64,000 bases of DNA, taken from contig NZ_ATVT01000004.1 in the NCBI RefSeq assembly GCF_000420865.1, positions 1 through 64,000 of the forward strand, read 5' to 3'. The notes beneath the pieces are model-generated. The model had not been told where the DNA came from. It saw only the letters and a list, made by a program, of their open reading frames with translations, and made no database searches. This document shows positions 35,784 to 44,118 of this stretch, one piece after another (within the stretch, counting starts at the first letter, position 1; every line of letters begins with the position of its first letter). The DNA is from Butyrivibrio sp. XPD2006. GTDB lineage: Bacteria; Bacillota; Clostridia; Lachnospirales; Lachnospiraceae. The position numbers and the translations under genes are program-made.

Positions 35784-36119
35784 TTAATCGATAAGCTCAA
35801 GAGCTTCCTTAAGATTTTTATTTCCTTCGGAAAAGAGCTCTTTGGCTGCGGAAACTTTGGCTGCTGCCTCAGCATAGCCAAGACTTTCAAGCTTATCTGA
35901 GAGCTTTTTCAGCTCATCTGCATGGCTCGTGTTGTGCTTGTAGTTGTAGTCCAAAAGAGCTTTTACCTGCTCTTTGTTCTCCATGGGATGATCATGGTGG
36001 TGATGTTCATGATGCTCGTGATCGTGCTCTGCTGCGCCACCCTCATGGTCGTGAGAATATGTATGTGTATGCTGACTTCCGTCATGCTCATGTGTATATG
36101 TATGTGTATGTTCGCTCAT
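35784..36119 (-). CDS. His-rich metal-binding protein (CooJ/chaperone-like)
   Basis: 111 residues. 17 histidines lie in the first 44 residues, in HTH, HEH and HHHHDH groups; the remainder is a predicted helical bundle (QVKALLDYNYKHNTSHADELKKLSDKLESLG). Such His-rich N-termini occur in nickel or zinc storage proteins; CooJ of R. rubrum is a His-rich Ni chaperone, though in CooJ the His-rich part is C-terminal. I do not claim homology to CooJ, only an analogous design. Upstream of cooT on the same strand. Confidence 0.75.
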   Translation of the reverse strand: MSEHTHTYTHEHDGSQHTHTYSHDHEGGAAEHDHEHHEHHHHDHPMENKEQVKALLDYNYKHNTSHADELKKLSDKLESLGYAEAAAKVSAAKELFSEGNKNLKEALELID

Positions 36120-36131
36120 TGATACTTCCCC

Positions 36132-37826
36132 TTACTCAACAGAATTGATCAGATCCAGAGTAGCCTTCTTGATATCGGCATTAACCTTAAGCGCATTCTC
36201 TCTTGAATCCTGATTTGAATAGAAATAGAACTTGATCTTGGGCTCTGTTCCGCTTGGTCTTATAGCAAACCACGAGCCGTTATCAAGGAACATTCTGATC
36301 GCATTCTGAGGCGGAATATCTTCATAGCCGTTGATGTAATCGATAACCTTGTCTACCTTGGCACCCGCAACCTCTGTAGGAATGTTCTCCCTGTAGTACT
36401 TCATCATACGCTGAATGCGCTGTGCTCCCGGAATTCCCTCAAGCACAATATTGGGCTCATCCTCCGCAAAGAATCCATACTTGGCATAAATCTCATTAAG
36501 AACATCCCAGAGAGTCTTGCCCTGTTTGCGGTAGTAAGCTGCTGCCTCGGCAACAAGCATTCCTGCTGAGATTCCGTCCTTGTCTCTGATGTCCTCACAT
36601 ACTGCGTATCCAACAGATTCCTCATATCCAAAGAGATACTGGTAGCCGTTCTCATGAAGGTAAGGGATCTTACCACAGATATTCTTAAAGCCTGTCAGAG
36701 TCTCAAACATCTCAACTCCATAAGCCTTAGCCATTATAGTTGAAAGAGTTGATGTAACAATGGACTTGACCATTGCTCCCTTAGCAGGCAGTGTTCCTGC
36801 ACTCTTATGGCCCTCAAGGACATAGTTTACAAGAAGATAACCTGTCTGGTTTCCATTAAGTGGCACGTAATTGCCGTTGTCGTCTCTGATCTCTATGGCA
36901 AATCTGTCTGAATCGGGGTCAGTAGCCATGAGGAGCTCAGCGCCAAACTCTTTTCCATACTTCTCAGAAAGTGCAAAGGCCTTGGGATCCTCGGGATTGG
37001 GATAACCGACTGTTGTGAAATCAGGATCGGGATTCTCCTGCTCAGGAACGATCTTCCAGTTTGTGAAGCCCCTGTCTGTAAGCATCTGTCTGAACGGAAT
37101 TGATCCGCATCCGTTAAGTGGTGTGTAAACAAGCGGAATTGAAAGATCCAGGTCATCACCTTCGTGAATAGCAAGGCTCTCAATCTTGTCCAGATACTCC
37201 CTGTCATATTCCTCTCCGAGAACTATGATCTTACCTGCCTTAACGCCCTCGTTGTAATCGGACTTCTTAATTCCTGTCCAGATATCAACAGCATTGATGC
37301 ACTCTGTCATTCCGTCTGCAACCTCAGCAGAAACCTGGCATCCGTCATCCCAGTATGCCTTGTATCCGTTATAATCCTTGGGGTTGTGGGACGCAGTGAT
37401 ATTGATACCCGAAACTGTGTGAAGTCGTCTTATCATGAACGCCAGCTCAGGTGTAGGACGAAGGCTTGGGAAGGTATAAACCTTGATGCCGTTAGCCGCA
37501 AAGATACCTGCTGCCAGCTCAGAAAACTCCCTTGAAAAATGTCTTGGATCATGCGCGATGATAACACCGGCATCCATAGCCGCTTGTCCCTTAGATACGA
37601 TATAGTCGGCTACACCCTGTGATGCCTTACCTACCGTAAAGAAATTCATGCGATTGGTTCCTGCACCAACCTTACCCCTAAGGCCCGCAGTACCGAATGA
37701 AAGATCCTGGTAAAATCTCTCTTCCTTTTCTTTTTCATCATTAGCGATGGCTACAAGCTCAGCTTTTAAGGGATCGCTGTCTGAAAGCTTATTCATCCAC
37801 TCTTCATATCTTGACTGATAATCCAT
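36132..37826 (-). CDS. phosphoglucomutase/phosphomannomutase (alpha-D-phosphohexomutase)
   Basis: 564 residues, the length of the PgcA-type enzymes of Firmicutes. Active-site serine loop TASHNPKDYNGYKAYWDDG, metal loop ATDPDSDRFA, sugar-binding loop GYEESVGYAVC, and phosphate-binding RPSGTEPKIKFYF. It interconverts glucose 1- and 6-phosphate in the cytoplasm. ATG at 37826 follows GGAGGG. Only 12 bases separate its stop from the start of the His-rich gene, so readthrough to that gene is possible. Confidence 0.96.
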   Translation of the reverse strand: MDYQSRYEEWMNKLSDSDPLKAELVAIANDEKEKEERFYQDLSFGTAGLRGKVGAGTNRMNFFTVGKASQGVADYIVSKGQAAMDAGVIIAHDPRHFSREFSELAAGIFAANGIKVYTFPSLRPTPELAFMIRRLHTVSGINITASHNPKDYNGYKAYWDDGCQVSAEVADGMTECINAVDIWTGIKKSDYNEGVKAGKIIVLGEEYDREYLDKIESLAIHEGDDLDLSIPLVYTPLNGCGSIPFRQMLTDRGFTNWKIVPEQENPDPDFTTVGYPNPEDPKAFALSEKYGKEFGAELLMATDPDSDRFAIEIRDDNGNYVPLNGNQTGYLLVNYVLEGHKSAGTLPAKGAMVKSIVTSTLSTIMAKAYGVEMFETLTGFKNICGKIPYLHENGYQYLFGYEESVGYAVCEDIRDKDGISAGMLVAEAAAYYRKQGKTLWDVLNEIYAKYGFFAEDEPNIVLEGIPGAQRIQRMMKYYRENIPTEVAGAKVDKVIDYINGYEDIPPQNAIRMFLDNGSWFAIRPSGTEPKIKFYFYSNQDSRENALKVNADIKKATLDLINSVE

Positions 37827-37906
37827 GCATTAACCCTCCATAAAATTACACTTATATTTAATATTTTCGCCCATTGTAAGGGGTTTTGCAACCCCCTGCC
37901 GGGGAG

Positions 37907-38824
37907 TCACACCCCTTCACAGTCAAACTCCGGAATGAAGCTCTCCAAAGCCGTCTCACCCTCCTGAACATAGCCGTTTACTATGCCGAGATTTGAAGCG
38001 TAGTCAACAAGGCTCCGATACTCAGCTTCCGTGATCTTCCTGTTGATCTCAGGAAATTTCTCCAGCCCCTCTCCCGGCGTGAACTGATTCATAAGGCTTA
38101 TATAAATGCTGTCGCCATAGGTCTCATAAAGATACTTCGTGATCATCTTGGCCTGGATCAGCATTCCCGGCATAAGAAGATGCCTGACAATAACGCCATT
38201 TTTGATCAGCTTCTGCCCTTTATCATCCGTTTCAAATTCGCACTTTGGCTTCTGCCTTATCATCTCGGCAATCGCGGCCTTTGCAGCATCCGGATATCCC
38301 GGAGCATTGCTGTACTTAACCGCATCTTCTTCCCTGATATATTTAAAATCCGGAAGGTAAATATCTATGAGTCCGTCAAGCCGCTTCACACTATCAACGT
38401 TCAGATATGAAGATGTATTAAACAGAAACGGAATCTTTATCCCCTGATTTCTTGCTCTCTCAATCGCATCTGCAATCGTAGGAATAAACATATCCCCCGT
38501 CACAAGGTTTATATTGTTGGCCCCCCGTTCCTGCTGCTCAAAGAATATCTCTACAAGTCGCTCAGTGGTTATGTATTTACCGACTTCTCCACGGCTGATC
38601 TTCCTGTTCTGGCAAAAGACACATCCCATATTGCAACCGGAAAAGAAAACCGTACCTGACCCGGAAGTGCCGGAAATACAGGGCTCCTCCCACATATGGA
38701 GAGCAGCCCTTGATACGTGCAAAGTATTTAATTCCCTGCAATAGCCCCTTGTTGTGGTCCGATCCACCTTGCAGTTTCTGGGACATAACCTGCAGGATAA
38801 GTAGTCTTTATCAATGTCTTTCAT
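37907..38824 (-). CDS. radical SAM protein, PflA-like (COG1313 type)
   Basis: 305 residues. N-terminal Cys motif CRLCPRNCKVDR...GYC, then the radical SAM motif CNMGCVFCQN (Cx3Cx2C) in the frame GSGTVFFSGC. This family is annotated as pyruvate formate-lyase-activating-like but its target is unknown. No glycyl-radical enzyme is adjacent. Typical complete length. Confidence 0.9.
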   Translation of the reverse strand: MKDIDKDYLSCRLCPRNCKVDRTTTRGYCRELNTLHVSRAALHMWEEPCISGTSGSGTVFFSGCNMGCVFCQNRKISRGEVGKYITTERLVEIFFEQQERGANNINLVTGDMFIPTIADAIERARNQGIKIPFLFNTSSYLNVDSVKRLDGLIDIYLPDFKYIREEDAVKYSNAPGYPDAAKAAIAEMIRQKPKCEFETDDKGQKLIKNGVIVRHLLMPGMLIQAKMITKYLYETYGDSIYISLMNQFTPGEGLEKFPEINRKITEAEYRSLVDYASNLGIVNGYVQEGETALESFIPEFDCEGV

Positions 38825-38842
38825 AATGTAAATTATACAACA

Positions 38843-40627
38843 TTACGACGCGCTGACAAACTGCGCAGAATAGAGCTCGTAGTACGCTCCCCTTCTAGCC
38901 ATCAGGCTCTCGTGGTCGCCCCACTCAAGGATTCCGCCGTCATCAATAACGAATATCTTATCCGCATTTTTGATGGTGGAGAGTCTGTGTGCAACAACGA
39001 AGGATGTTCTCTTTTTAAGAAGCTCCTCGATACCCTGCTGAACCAGGATCTCCGTCCTTGTATCGATACTCGCCGTAGCTTCATCCAGTATGAGAATCTT
39101 GGGATCTGTCAAAAGAGTTCTCGCAAAAGCAACGAGCTGTCTCTGTCCGTTTGAAAGTCCGCCTCCGCGCTCGGTTATCACAGTGTCATACCCCTTCTCC
39201 ATCTGTGAGATGAAGTCGTGAGCATGTACAGCCTTTGAAACCTCCAGCATCTCCTCATCTGTCGCATCGGGTCTTCCGTATTTAATGTTATCTCTTATGG
39301 TTCCGGAAAAGAGATAGTTGTCCTGAGTCATGATTCCGAGCTGATTTCTAAGTGATTGTATTGTCACTTTGCTGATATCATATCCGTCCACCAGAACCCT
39401 TCCGCTCTTGGTGTTGTAGAATCTGCTGATAAGACTGACAATTGTTGTCTTGCCGGCACCTGTAGGTCCAACAAGTGCAATGGTCTCTCCCTTTTTAGCC
39501 TTAAAGCTTACATCGTGGAGAATGTCCACATCTGGCTCATCGGGATAAGCAAAGGTCACATGATCAAACTCAACATTTCCCTCAATCTCAGGAAGGTCAA
39601 TCGCCTTCTCACCATCCTTAACGAGAGGATCCATGTCCATGATCTCATATACTCTTTCAGCTGATGACAGATTAGTTATCAGCTTGTTGTAGTAATTGGC
39701 AAGATTCCTTATAGGACTAAAGAACATGCCAAGATAGAGAACAAATGCTGAAAGCGTACCTATTGACTCAGGCTGGACATTAAGCTTTGTCACTGCCAGG
39801 TAATACAACGTAGCGGTTCCCAGTCCTCCCGCAATCTCAATCGTAGGGCTGTAGATATCCGTGATCACAACTGCATTCCTGAATGCCTTTATAACCTCAT
39901 TGACAAGTCCGTCGAATTCCTTAGATGACTCCTCCTGAGCATTGAAGCTCTGGATAATGGACACACCCTCAATGCCCTCGTGGATGTACGCTGTCATGTT
40001 GGAGTCTTTCTTTTTCCAAATCTGCCACCTCTTGTGAGCCAGTATCTCGCAAAAGTACAGTCCGAGCATGATTATCGGAACCGCAACTGCCGCAGACAAC
40101 GACAGAACCGGGCTCTTTACGATCATTATAGCCAGTATCGCAACAAGCATAACCGCCTCAGGTGCCAGGGTCGTAATAGTGCTTGAGAGAACCTCTTTTA
40201 ACGCATTGACGTCACCCGTGATCCTTGCCAGGATCTTACCTGATGGTCTCTGGTCAAAAAAGTCTACCCCGAGCTCCTGGATATGAACATAGAGTCTTCT
40301 TCTGATGTTCATGATCATGTCGTTGGAAATGACTGCCATGATGCGCCTCCAGATCCTGGTAGCAGCGTAATTTACAAAGGCCAGCACTATCATAAGGCCT
40401 GCCATTATAAACAGTCCCTTTGTATTCTTATCTATGATCTCATCATCAATTACTTTTTCAATCAGAAGAGGATAAGTGGTCTGAATGGCAACAGTGACCA
40501 GGATCAGTCCCGTTACCAGCACAATTTTCCCTTTATATTCCAGGAGATTCTTAAGAAGTCTTTTAAGGACGTCAAGCTTAAGACTCTCCTTTAAATCTTC
40601 ATCCTCTCTGGTGCTGTTAATAGCCAT
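38843..40627 (-). CDS. heterodimeric ABC exporter, catalytic half
   Basis: 594 residues. Six-helix transmembrane domain followed by an ATPase domain with Walker A GPTGAGKTT, signature variant LSNGQRQL, Walker B ILILDEATASID with the catalytic Glu, and VAHRLSTIKNAD. Together with the preceding gene it makes a type IV exporter of the BmrCD kind, usually multidrug. 12 bases separate the two genes. Confidence 0.93.
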   Translation of the reverse strand: MAINSTREDEDLKESLKLDVLKRLLKNLLEYKGKIVLVTGLILVTVAIQTTYPLLIEKVIDDEIIDKNTKGLFIMAGLMIVLAFVNYAATRIWRRIMAVISNDMIMNIRRRLYVHIQELGVDFFDQRPSGKILARITGDVNALKEVLSSTITTLAPEAVMLVAILAIMIVKSPVLSLSAAVAVPIIMLGLYFCEILAHKRWQIWKKKDSNMTAYIHEGIEGVSIIQSFNAQEESSKEFDGLVNEVIKAFRNAVVITDIYSPTIEIAGGLGTATLYYLAVTKLNVQPESIGTLSAFVLYLGMFFSPIRNLANYYNKLITNLSSAERVYEIMDMDPLVKDGEKAIDLPEIEGNVEFDHVTFAYPDEPDVDILHDVSFKAKKGETIALVGPTGAGKTTIVSLISRFYNTKSGRVLVDGYDISKVTIQSLRNQLGIMTQDNYLFSGTIRDNIKYGRPDATDEEMLEVSKAVHAHDFISQMEKGYDTVITERGGGLSNGQRQLVAFARTLLTDPKILILDEATASIDTRTEILVQQGIEELLKKRTSFVVAHRLSTIKNADKIFVIDDGGILEWGDHESLMARRGAYYELYSAQFVSAS

Positions 40628-40639
40628 ATATGCACCTCC

Positions 40640-42373
40640 TTACTCATTTACGGCAAGAGCGTTCCGATAGTCTCCGTACTGGGCTTCATAGGTGCTGTAG
40701 TACAGCCCCCTCTTTCCGATAAGCTCAGTGTGGGTTCCTCTCTCTTTTACTCTTCCGTTCTCTAATACAATGATCTCATCTGCATCCTTAACCGAAGATA
40801 TACGGTGACCGATGATGATCTTACTCATGTCTTTTTTCTTTAAAAGTTCCTGCTGGATTGCAGCTTCCGTTTCCATATCAAGCGCAGATGTAGAGTCATC
40901 AAGCACCAGAAGATCCGCCTTCTTGGCAAGAGCTCTCGCAATTGAAAGCCTCTGCTTCTGACCGCCGGAAAGGCCGATGCCCCTCTCTCCGATAACCGCC
41001 TCGTAGCTGTCGGTTATCTTCTCAACAAATTCCTTGGCGTGAGCGCTCTTTATGGCATTTCTAACCGTCACCTCATCCATGCTCTCCTTGAATCCAAGTC
41101 TGACATTCTCTGTTATAGTGTCGGAGAAAAGAAATACATCCTGGGTAACCACTGATGAGAAGGCCCTTACGTCAGACAGAGGCATCTTCTTAATGTCTTT
41201 TCCCTCGATGCGAATGCATCCGGCAGTAACGTCATAGAATCGCTCAAGGAGGTTGACTATGGTGCTCTTTCCCGCACCCGTTGCTCCCATGATGCCCAGT
41301 GTCTTTCCTTTTTCTATGGTAAAAGACACATCCTCCAAGATGGGTTTATCGTCGATTGCAAAGCTCACGTTCTCAAAGCTGATCTGTCCGGGAGCACTGA
41401 CTGTATCCGACAGTTCTTTTCCCGAAGGATCGGTTATATCAGGCTTTGTGCCAAGAACCTTGGAAATCTTCTTGTATCCTGCAAGGCCTTGAGAAACCAG
41501 AGACAGCATCCATCCAAGATTCTCAATAGGCCATACGATGTTGATTGAATATGACACAAATGCCACAAGTGTTCCGTAGGTTATGCTTCCCTTAATCGCC
41601 GCATATCCGCCAATTGCAACCACTGCCACCTGCATTACCTTTGGGATAAGGCCGATGAGCGGATCGCTGTCAGCAAGGTCTGTTGCGAATTTCTTGTTGG
41701 CCTCGGCATAGTCATGGTTCTTTTCATCGAACTTCTTCATCTCTGTTCCTTCTGCCGAAAAAGCCTTAACTGTTCTTACACCTGAGATGTTCTCTTCAAC
41801 CACCTTGGTAAGAGCTGCGTTTCTCTCGCTTATATCGTCGTAGTCCTTGCTAAGGGTCTTTTCAAGATGAAGTGCCACATATGCAAGAAGCGGCATAAAT
41901 ACAAGCGGTACAATGCTGAGCTTCCAGTTAAGCCTTACCATACATACAACAACACCGATGAAGTAAACCGTCGCCTCTGTCAGCAGCATTCCGACAAACC
42001 CTGTCAGATCCCAGACTGCTCCGGCATCATCCTTGACCCTTGCCATGAGCTCTCCGGTATTGGTCTTGTCAAAATATCCCTTGTGAAGCGTGAAGATATG
42101 CTTCATCATATCCTTCCTGAGGCCCGATGCCACTCGGCATCCCGACATGTCGCAGAGGAACTCTTTTACAAACTGAAAGAATGCCCTTCCCAGACCTGCT
42201 GCCACAAACAGAAGTATGTCTCTTCTGAATATGTCCATGTTTCTCCCCACGATGACATCGTCAACCATGGAAAGCGTTACGAATGGAAGCAGCACATCGA
42301 TAGCTGTGCTGCATATAAGCGATATTCCGCCGATGGTGTATCTCCACCAGTTCCTGATCAAATACTTTTTCAT
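40640..42373 (-). CDS. heterodimeric ABC exporter, degenerate half
   Basis: 577 residues from ATG at 42373, which has AAGGA upstream. Transmembrane domain, then Walker A GATGAGKST, signature LSGGQKQR, and Walker B LLVLDDSTSALD, in which Asp replaces the catalytic Glu: the mark of the non-hydrolysing site in heterodimeric exporters. The reading frame is open 41 codons further upstream, but that part is made of the two leader hairpins, so it is not coding. Controlled by the leader described at 42400-42642. Confidence 0.93.
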   Translation of the reverse strand: MKKYLIRNWWRYTIGGISLICSTAIDVLLPFVTLSMVDDVIVGRNMDIFRRDILLFVAAGLGRAFFQFVKEFLCDMSGCRVASGLRKDMMKHIFTLHKGYFDKTNTGELMARVKDDAGAVWDLTGFVGMLLTEATVYFIGVVVCMVRLNWKLSIVPLVFMPLLAYVALHLEKTLSKDYDDISERNAALTKVVEENISGVRTVKAFSAEGTEMKKFDEKNHDYAEANKKFATDLADSDPLIGLIPKVMQVAVVAIGGYAAIKGSITYGTLVAFVSYSINIVWPIENLGWMLSLVSQGLAGYKKISKVLGTKPDITDPSGKELSDTVSAPGQISFENVSFAIDDKPILEDVSFTIEKGKTLGIMGATGAGKSTIVNLLERFYDVTAGCIRIEGKDIKKMPLSDVRAFSSVVTQDVFLFSDTITENVRLGFKESMDEVTVRNAIKSAHAKEFVEKITDSYEAVIGERGIGLSGGQKQRLSIARALAKKADLLVLDDSTSALDMETEAAIQQELLKKKDMSKIIIGHRISSVKDADEIIVLENGRVKERGTHTELIGKRGLYYSTYEAQYGDYRNALAVNE

Positions 42374-42399
42374 AATTATCACATCCTTAATATAAAAAT

Positions 42400-42427
42400 A
42401 GCGGTAGAGCCCGGAGACTCTACCGCT
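42400..42427 (-). terminator. leader terminator 2 before the ABC exporter
   Basis: Ten-pair perfect stem AGCGGTAGAG / CTCTACCGCT, eight-base loop, followed on the minus strand by ATTTTTATATT. Ends 27 bases before the exporter start, so it can stop transcription into the operon. The loop carries GTCTCC, complementary to GGAGAC in the 3' arm of hairpin 1. Confidence 0.8.
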
Positions 42428-42446
42428 GAAAATTGCCATAAAAATA

Positions 42447-42472
42447 GCGTGGTCTCCATGCGGATACCACGC
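42447..42472 (-). terminator. leader hairpin 1 before the ABC exporter
   Basis: Stem GCGTGGT / ACCACGC with a 12-base loop, followed on the minus strand by TATTTTTATG. A terminator-like or anti-terminator element between the leader peptide stop and terminator 2. Confidence 0.65.
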
Positions 42473-42496
42473 CCTAAAGTTCACAGGTAAATTCAA

Positions 42497-42568
42497 TTAC
42501 TGAGCAAACTCCTGCGAGGTAACCACAATTTTCTTATTCACTGCCTTATAATTTCTAGTCTTTAACAT
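42497..42568 (-). CDS. 23-residue leader peptide of the ABC exporter operon
   Basis: Small gene with a very strong ribosome site (AAGGAGG, 8 bases before ATG at 42568). Sequence starts MLKTRNYKAVNKK, ends SQEFAQ. It has no similarity I recognise. It lies upstream of two terminator-like hairpins, the arrangement of bmrB upstream of bmrCD in B. subtilis, where ribosome stalling by antibiotics in the leader prevents terminator formation. Confidence 0.75.
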   Translation of the reverse strand: MLKTRNYKAVNKKIVVTSQEFAQ

Positions 42569-42613
42569 TGTTCTTACCTCCTTTCTTAGTTTGCTTTGTT
42601 ACAAGTAATTATT

Positions 42614-42642
42614 ACATTATGCTAAATGATAGCCTTTGTCAA
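42614..42642 (-). promoter_or_regulatory. promoter of the leader-exporter operon
   Basis: Minus-strand TTGACA (42637-42642). The -10 box is TAATGT at 42614-42619 (17-base spacer) or CATAAT at 42616-42621 (15-base spacer). Confidence 0.55.
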
Positions 42643-42669
42643 CACAATTATTCAAATTAACTGTCTTTT

Positions 42670-43149
42670 TTACTTGATAACCTTATTTTTACTAACATAG
42701 CCATCGGCTGATGCAGCCTTCTGAAACGCCTCAAAATTCTTATTGTTGTTCAGGTACATAGTATAAGCTCTTGGTCCTTCAAGGTTTACCCTGATCTTGT
42801 CTTCATCAATCTTATCAACAGTCATGGTCCAGTCTTCATCATGACATTCAAAATCAAACACAACGGTATCCTGCGCCGCAGGCTCTCCAAAGACTATTCT
42901 GCCTTTGGATTTTAAGATTATCGAATAAATTGCCGGAAGATTGTCAGCACTCATCTTTACAGTTCCGTCAGGGCCTTCAGCAATGCATATGTCTGACTCA
43001 TTGCTGAGCACAAAGACATCTACCTTGAACTCTCTGATCTTCTTTGTTTCCATAAACAGAGCAGCTATTACAAAGATTGCAAATCCCAGTGCCAGCGCCA
43101 CCAGCAAGGCTACTATCCATATTCTGTCCTTTGATACTTTGCTTTTCAT
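42670..43149 (-). CDS. single-pass membrane protein, possibly 5'-truncated by frameshift
   Basis: 159 residues from ATG at 43149 (AAGGGGAG upstream). One membrane helix at about residues 12-34 (IVALLVALALGFAIFVIAALF) and an extracytoplasmic domain (FKVDVFVLSNESDICIAEG ... AYTMYLNNNKNFEAF). No family recognised. A protein-like frame upstream (about 43160-43300, GTARLNNTEVIYIRHDDG...) would fuse to this protein if one base were removed from the GGGG run at 43160-43163, so the true protein may be longer. Confidence 0.65.
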   Translation of the reverse strand: MKSKVSKDRIWIVALLVALALGFAIFVIAALFMETKKIREFKVDVFVLSNESDICIAEGPDGTVKMSADNLPAIYSIILKSKGRIVFGEPAAQDTVVFDFECHDEDWTMTVDKIDEDKIRVNLEGPRAYTMYLNNNKNFEAFQKAASADGYVSKNKVIK

Positions 43150-43159
43150 ACACTTTGCT

Positions 43160-43300
43160 CCCCTTTTCATCCTTGTTTGGAGCCACTTGGTCGGCTATTT
43201 CATAGTCTTCATCTCCAATTGAAAAACCCGATCCGGGTCCATCGTCATGCCGGATGTAAATTACTTCTGTATTGTTAAGTCTGGCTGTACCAATCAATTT
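43160..43300 (-). pseudogene. possible frameshifted N-terminal part of the 42670-43149 gene
   Basis: The minus frame here reads GTARLNNTEVIYIRHDDG and FSIGDEDYEIADQVAP, which looks like ordinary soluble protein, with TTG as a possible start near 43300. It runs out of frame into the following gene at AAAAGGGG. Either a recent mutation or a sequencing error. Confidence 0.4.
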
Positions 43301-43319
43301 AGTAATGTTATTGAGCACT

Positions 43320-43349
43320 ATTATAACAAGATGAGTTTTCTTTCTACAA
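43320..43349 (-). promoter_or_regulatory. promoter upstream of the split membrane-protein gene
   Basis: Minus strand TTGTAG (43344-43349), 18-base spacer, TATAAT (43320-43325). It places the transcription start near 43312, just before the frame discussed at 43160-43300, which supports that frame as the real N-terminus. Confidence 0.5.
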
Positions 43350-43508
43350 GTTGCAATTTGTTGTAGTTGTCTGACAATATGGATTTGCCGCGGGATTGCG
43401 CATGAATACTGCAATCCCACGATTCGTAGGATGACATTTCAGGGGCAGTATTGTTCAATTATGATGTCCGGTCACGGATATAAATTATTATGTTGAAAGG
43501 GAGAAATC

Positions 43509-44114
43509 ATGAAACAGAAAATTCAAAAATTTTATCTTTTTTTACCCGCAATACTATTTATCGCAGCACGCTCTTCCAATTTCTATCTGAATGGTACAGT
43601 TGGTGTTATAATAGGTGTTGCTTTGGCGTTGGCAAACATTTTTGGCATTTTTATGTTCAGAAAAAAAATAGTATGCCCGACCATATCTTTGATATTATTT
43701 ATACTCTTTTTCCTGATGGCCAAAAGCCAGAGCGAATTGTCATTTGCCGTGACAATGGTCCTGGGAATAACCATTGTTTTCTTTAAGAAGGCACAGGTAG
43801 TGGTCACAGCAGTTGCGTCGTTTTTATTCTTATTCTTCAGTCCACTGTTGTTTTTTACGCTCATGATCATAGGACCTGTACTGGACGGAAGCGACGAGAT
43901 ATATCCAGAGACTCACTATTACACCGATGACGGCCGTGAACTCTTTGTGTACTCAGCCGGCGCAATGGATGACTTCCACTACTGTGTCGGAAGAGGATTT
44001 GAAATAATAGATTTGGGGCAGACACTTAAGTTTTACTATCGGGATGTTCAAAGTGTCTACGAACATGAATACGAACAAGTGAAAGGTACTGCCAACTGCA
44101 CTCTGGCAGATTGA
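43509..44114 (+). CDS. membrane protein of unknown function
   Basis: 201 residues. Four to five hydrophobic helices in the first 120 residues (FYLFLPAILFIAA, GVIIGVALALANIFGIFMF, TISLILFILFFLMA and others), then an extracytoplasmic C-terminal domain of about 75 residues (DGRELFVYSAGAMDDFHYC). Not recognised. ATG has AAAGGGAG upstream. Followed four bases later by the HTH-VanZ gene, so co-transcribed. Confidence 0.75.
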   Translation: MKQKIQKFYLFLPAILFIAARSSNFYLNGTVGVIIGVALALANIFGIFMFRKKIVCPTISLILFILFFLMAKSQSELSFAVTMVLGITIVFFKKAQVVVTAVASFLFLFFSPLLFFTLMIIGPVLDGSDEIYPETHYYTDDGRELFVYSAGAMDDFHYCVGRGFEIIDLGQTLKFYYRDVQSVYEHEYEQVKGTANCTLAD

Positions 44115-44118
44115 TGAT

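Noticed and set aside
35922-36122. Hydrophobic Val/Met-rich open frame opposite the His-rich gene
   Set aside because: It is the reverse complement of His codons, which reads as Met/Val; not a real membrane protein.
37835-37906. GC-rich repeats as a terminator between the radical SAM gene and pgm
   Set aside because: GGGG/CCCC pairs exist but no stable stem followed by a T-tract could be defined.
42374-42496. 41-codon in-frame N-terminal extension of the ABC exporter gene
   Set aside because: It starts with TTG without a ribosome site and consists of the two leader terminators; ATG at 42373 with AAGGA is a better start.
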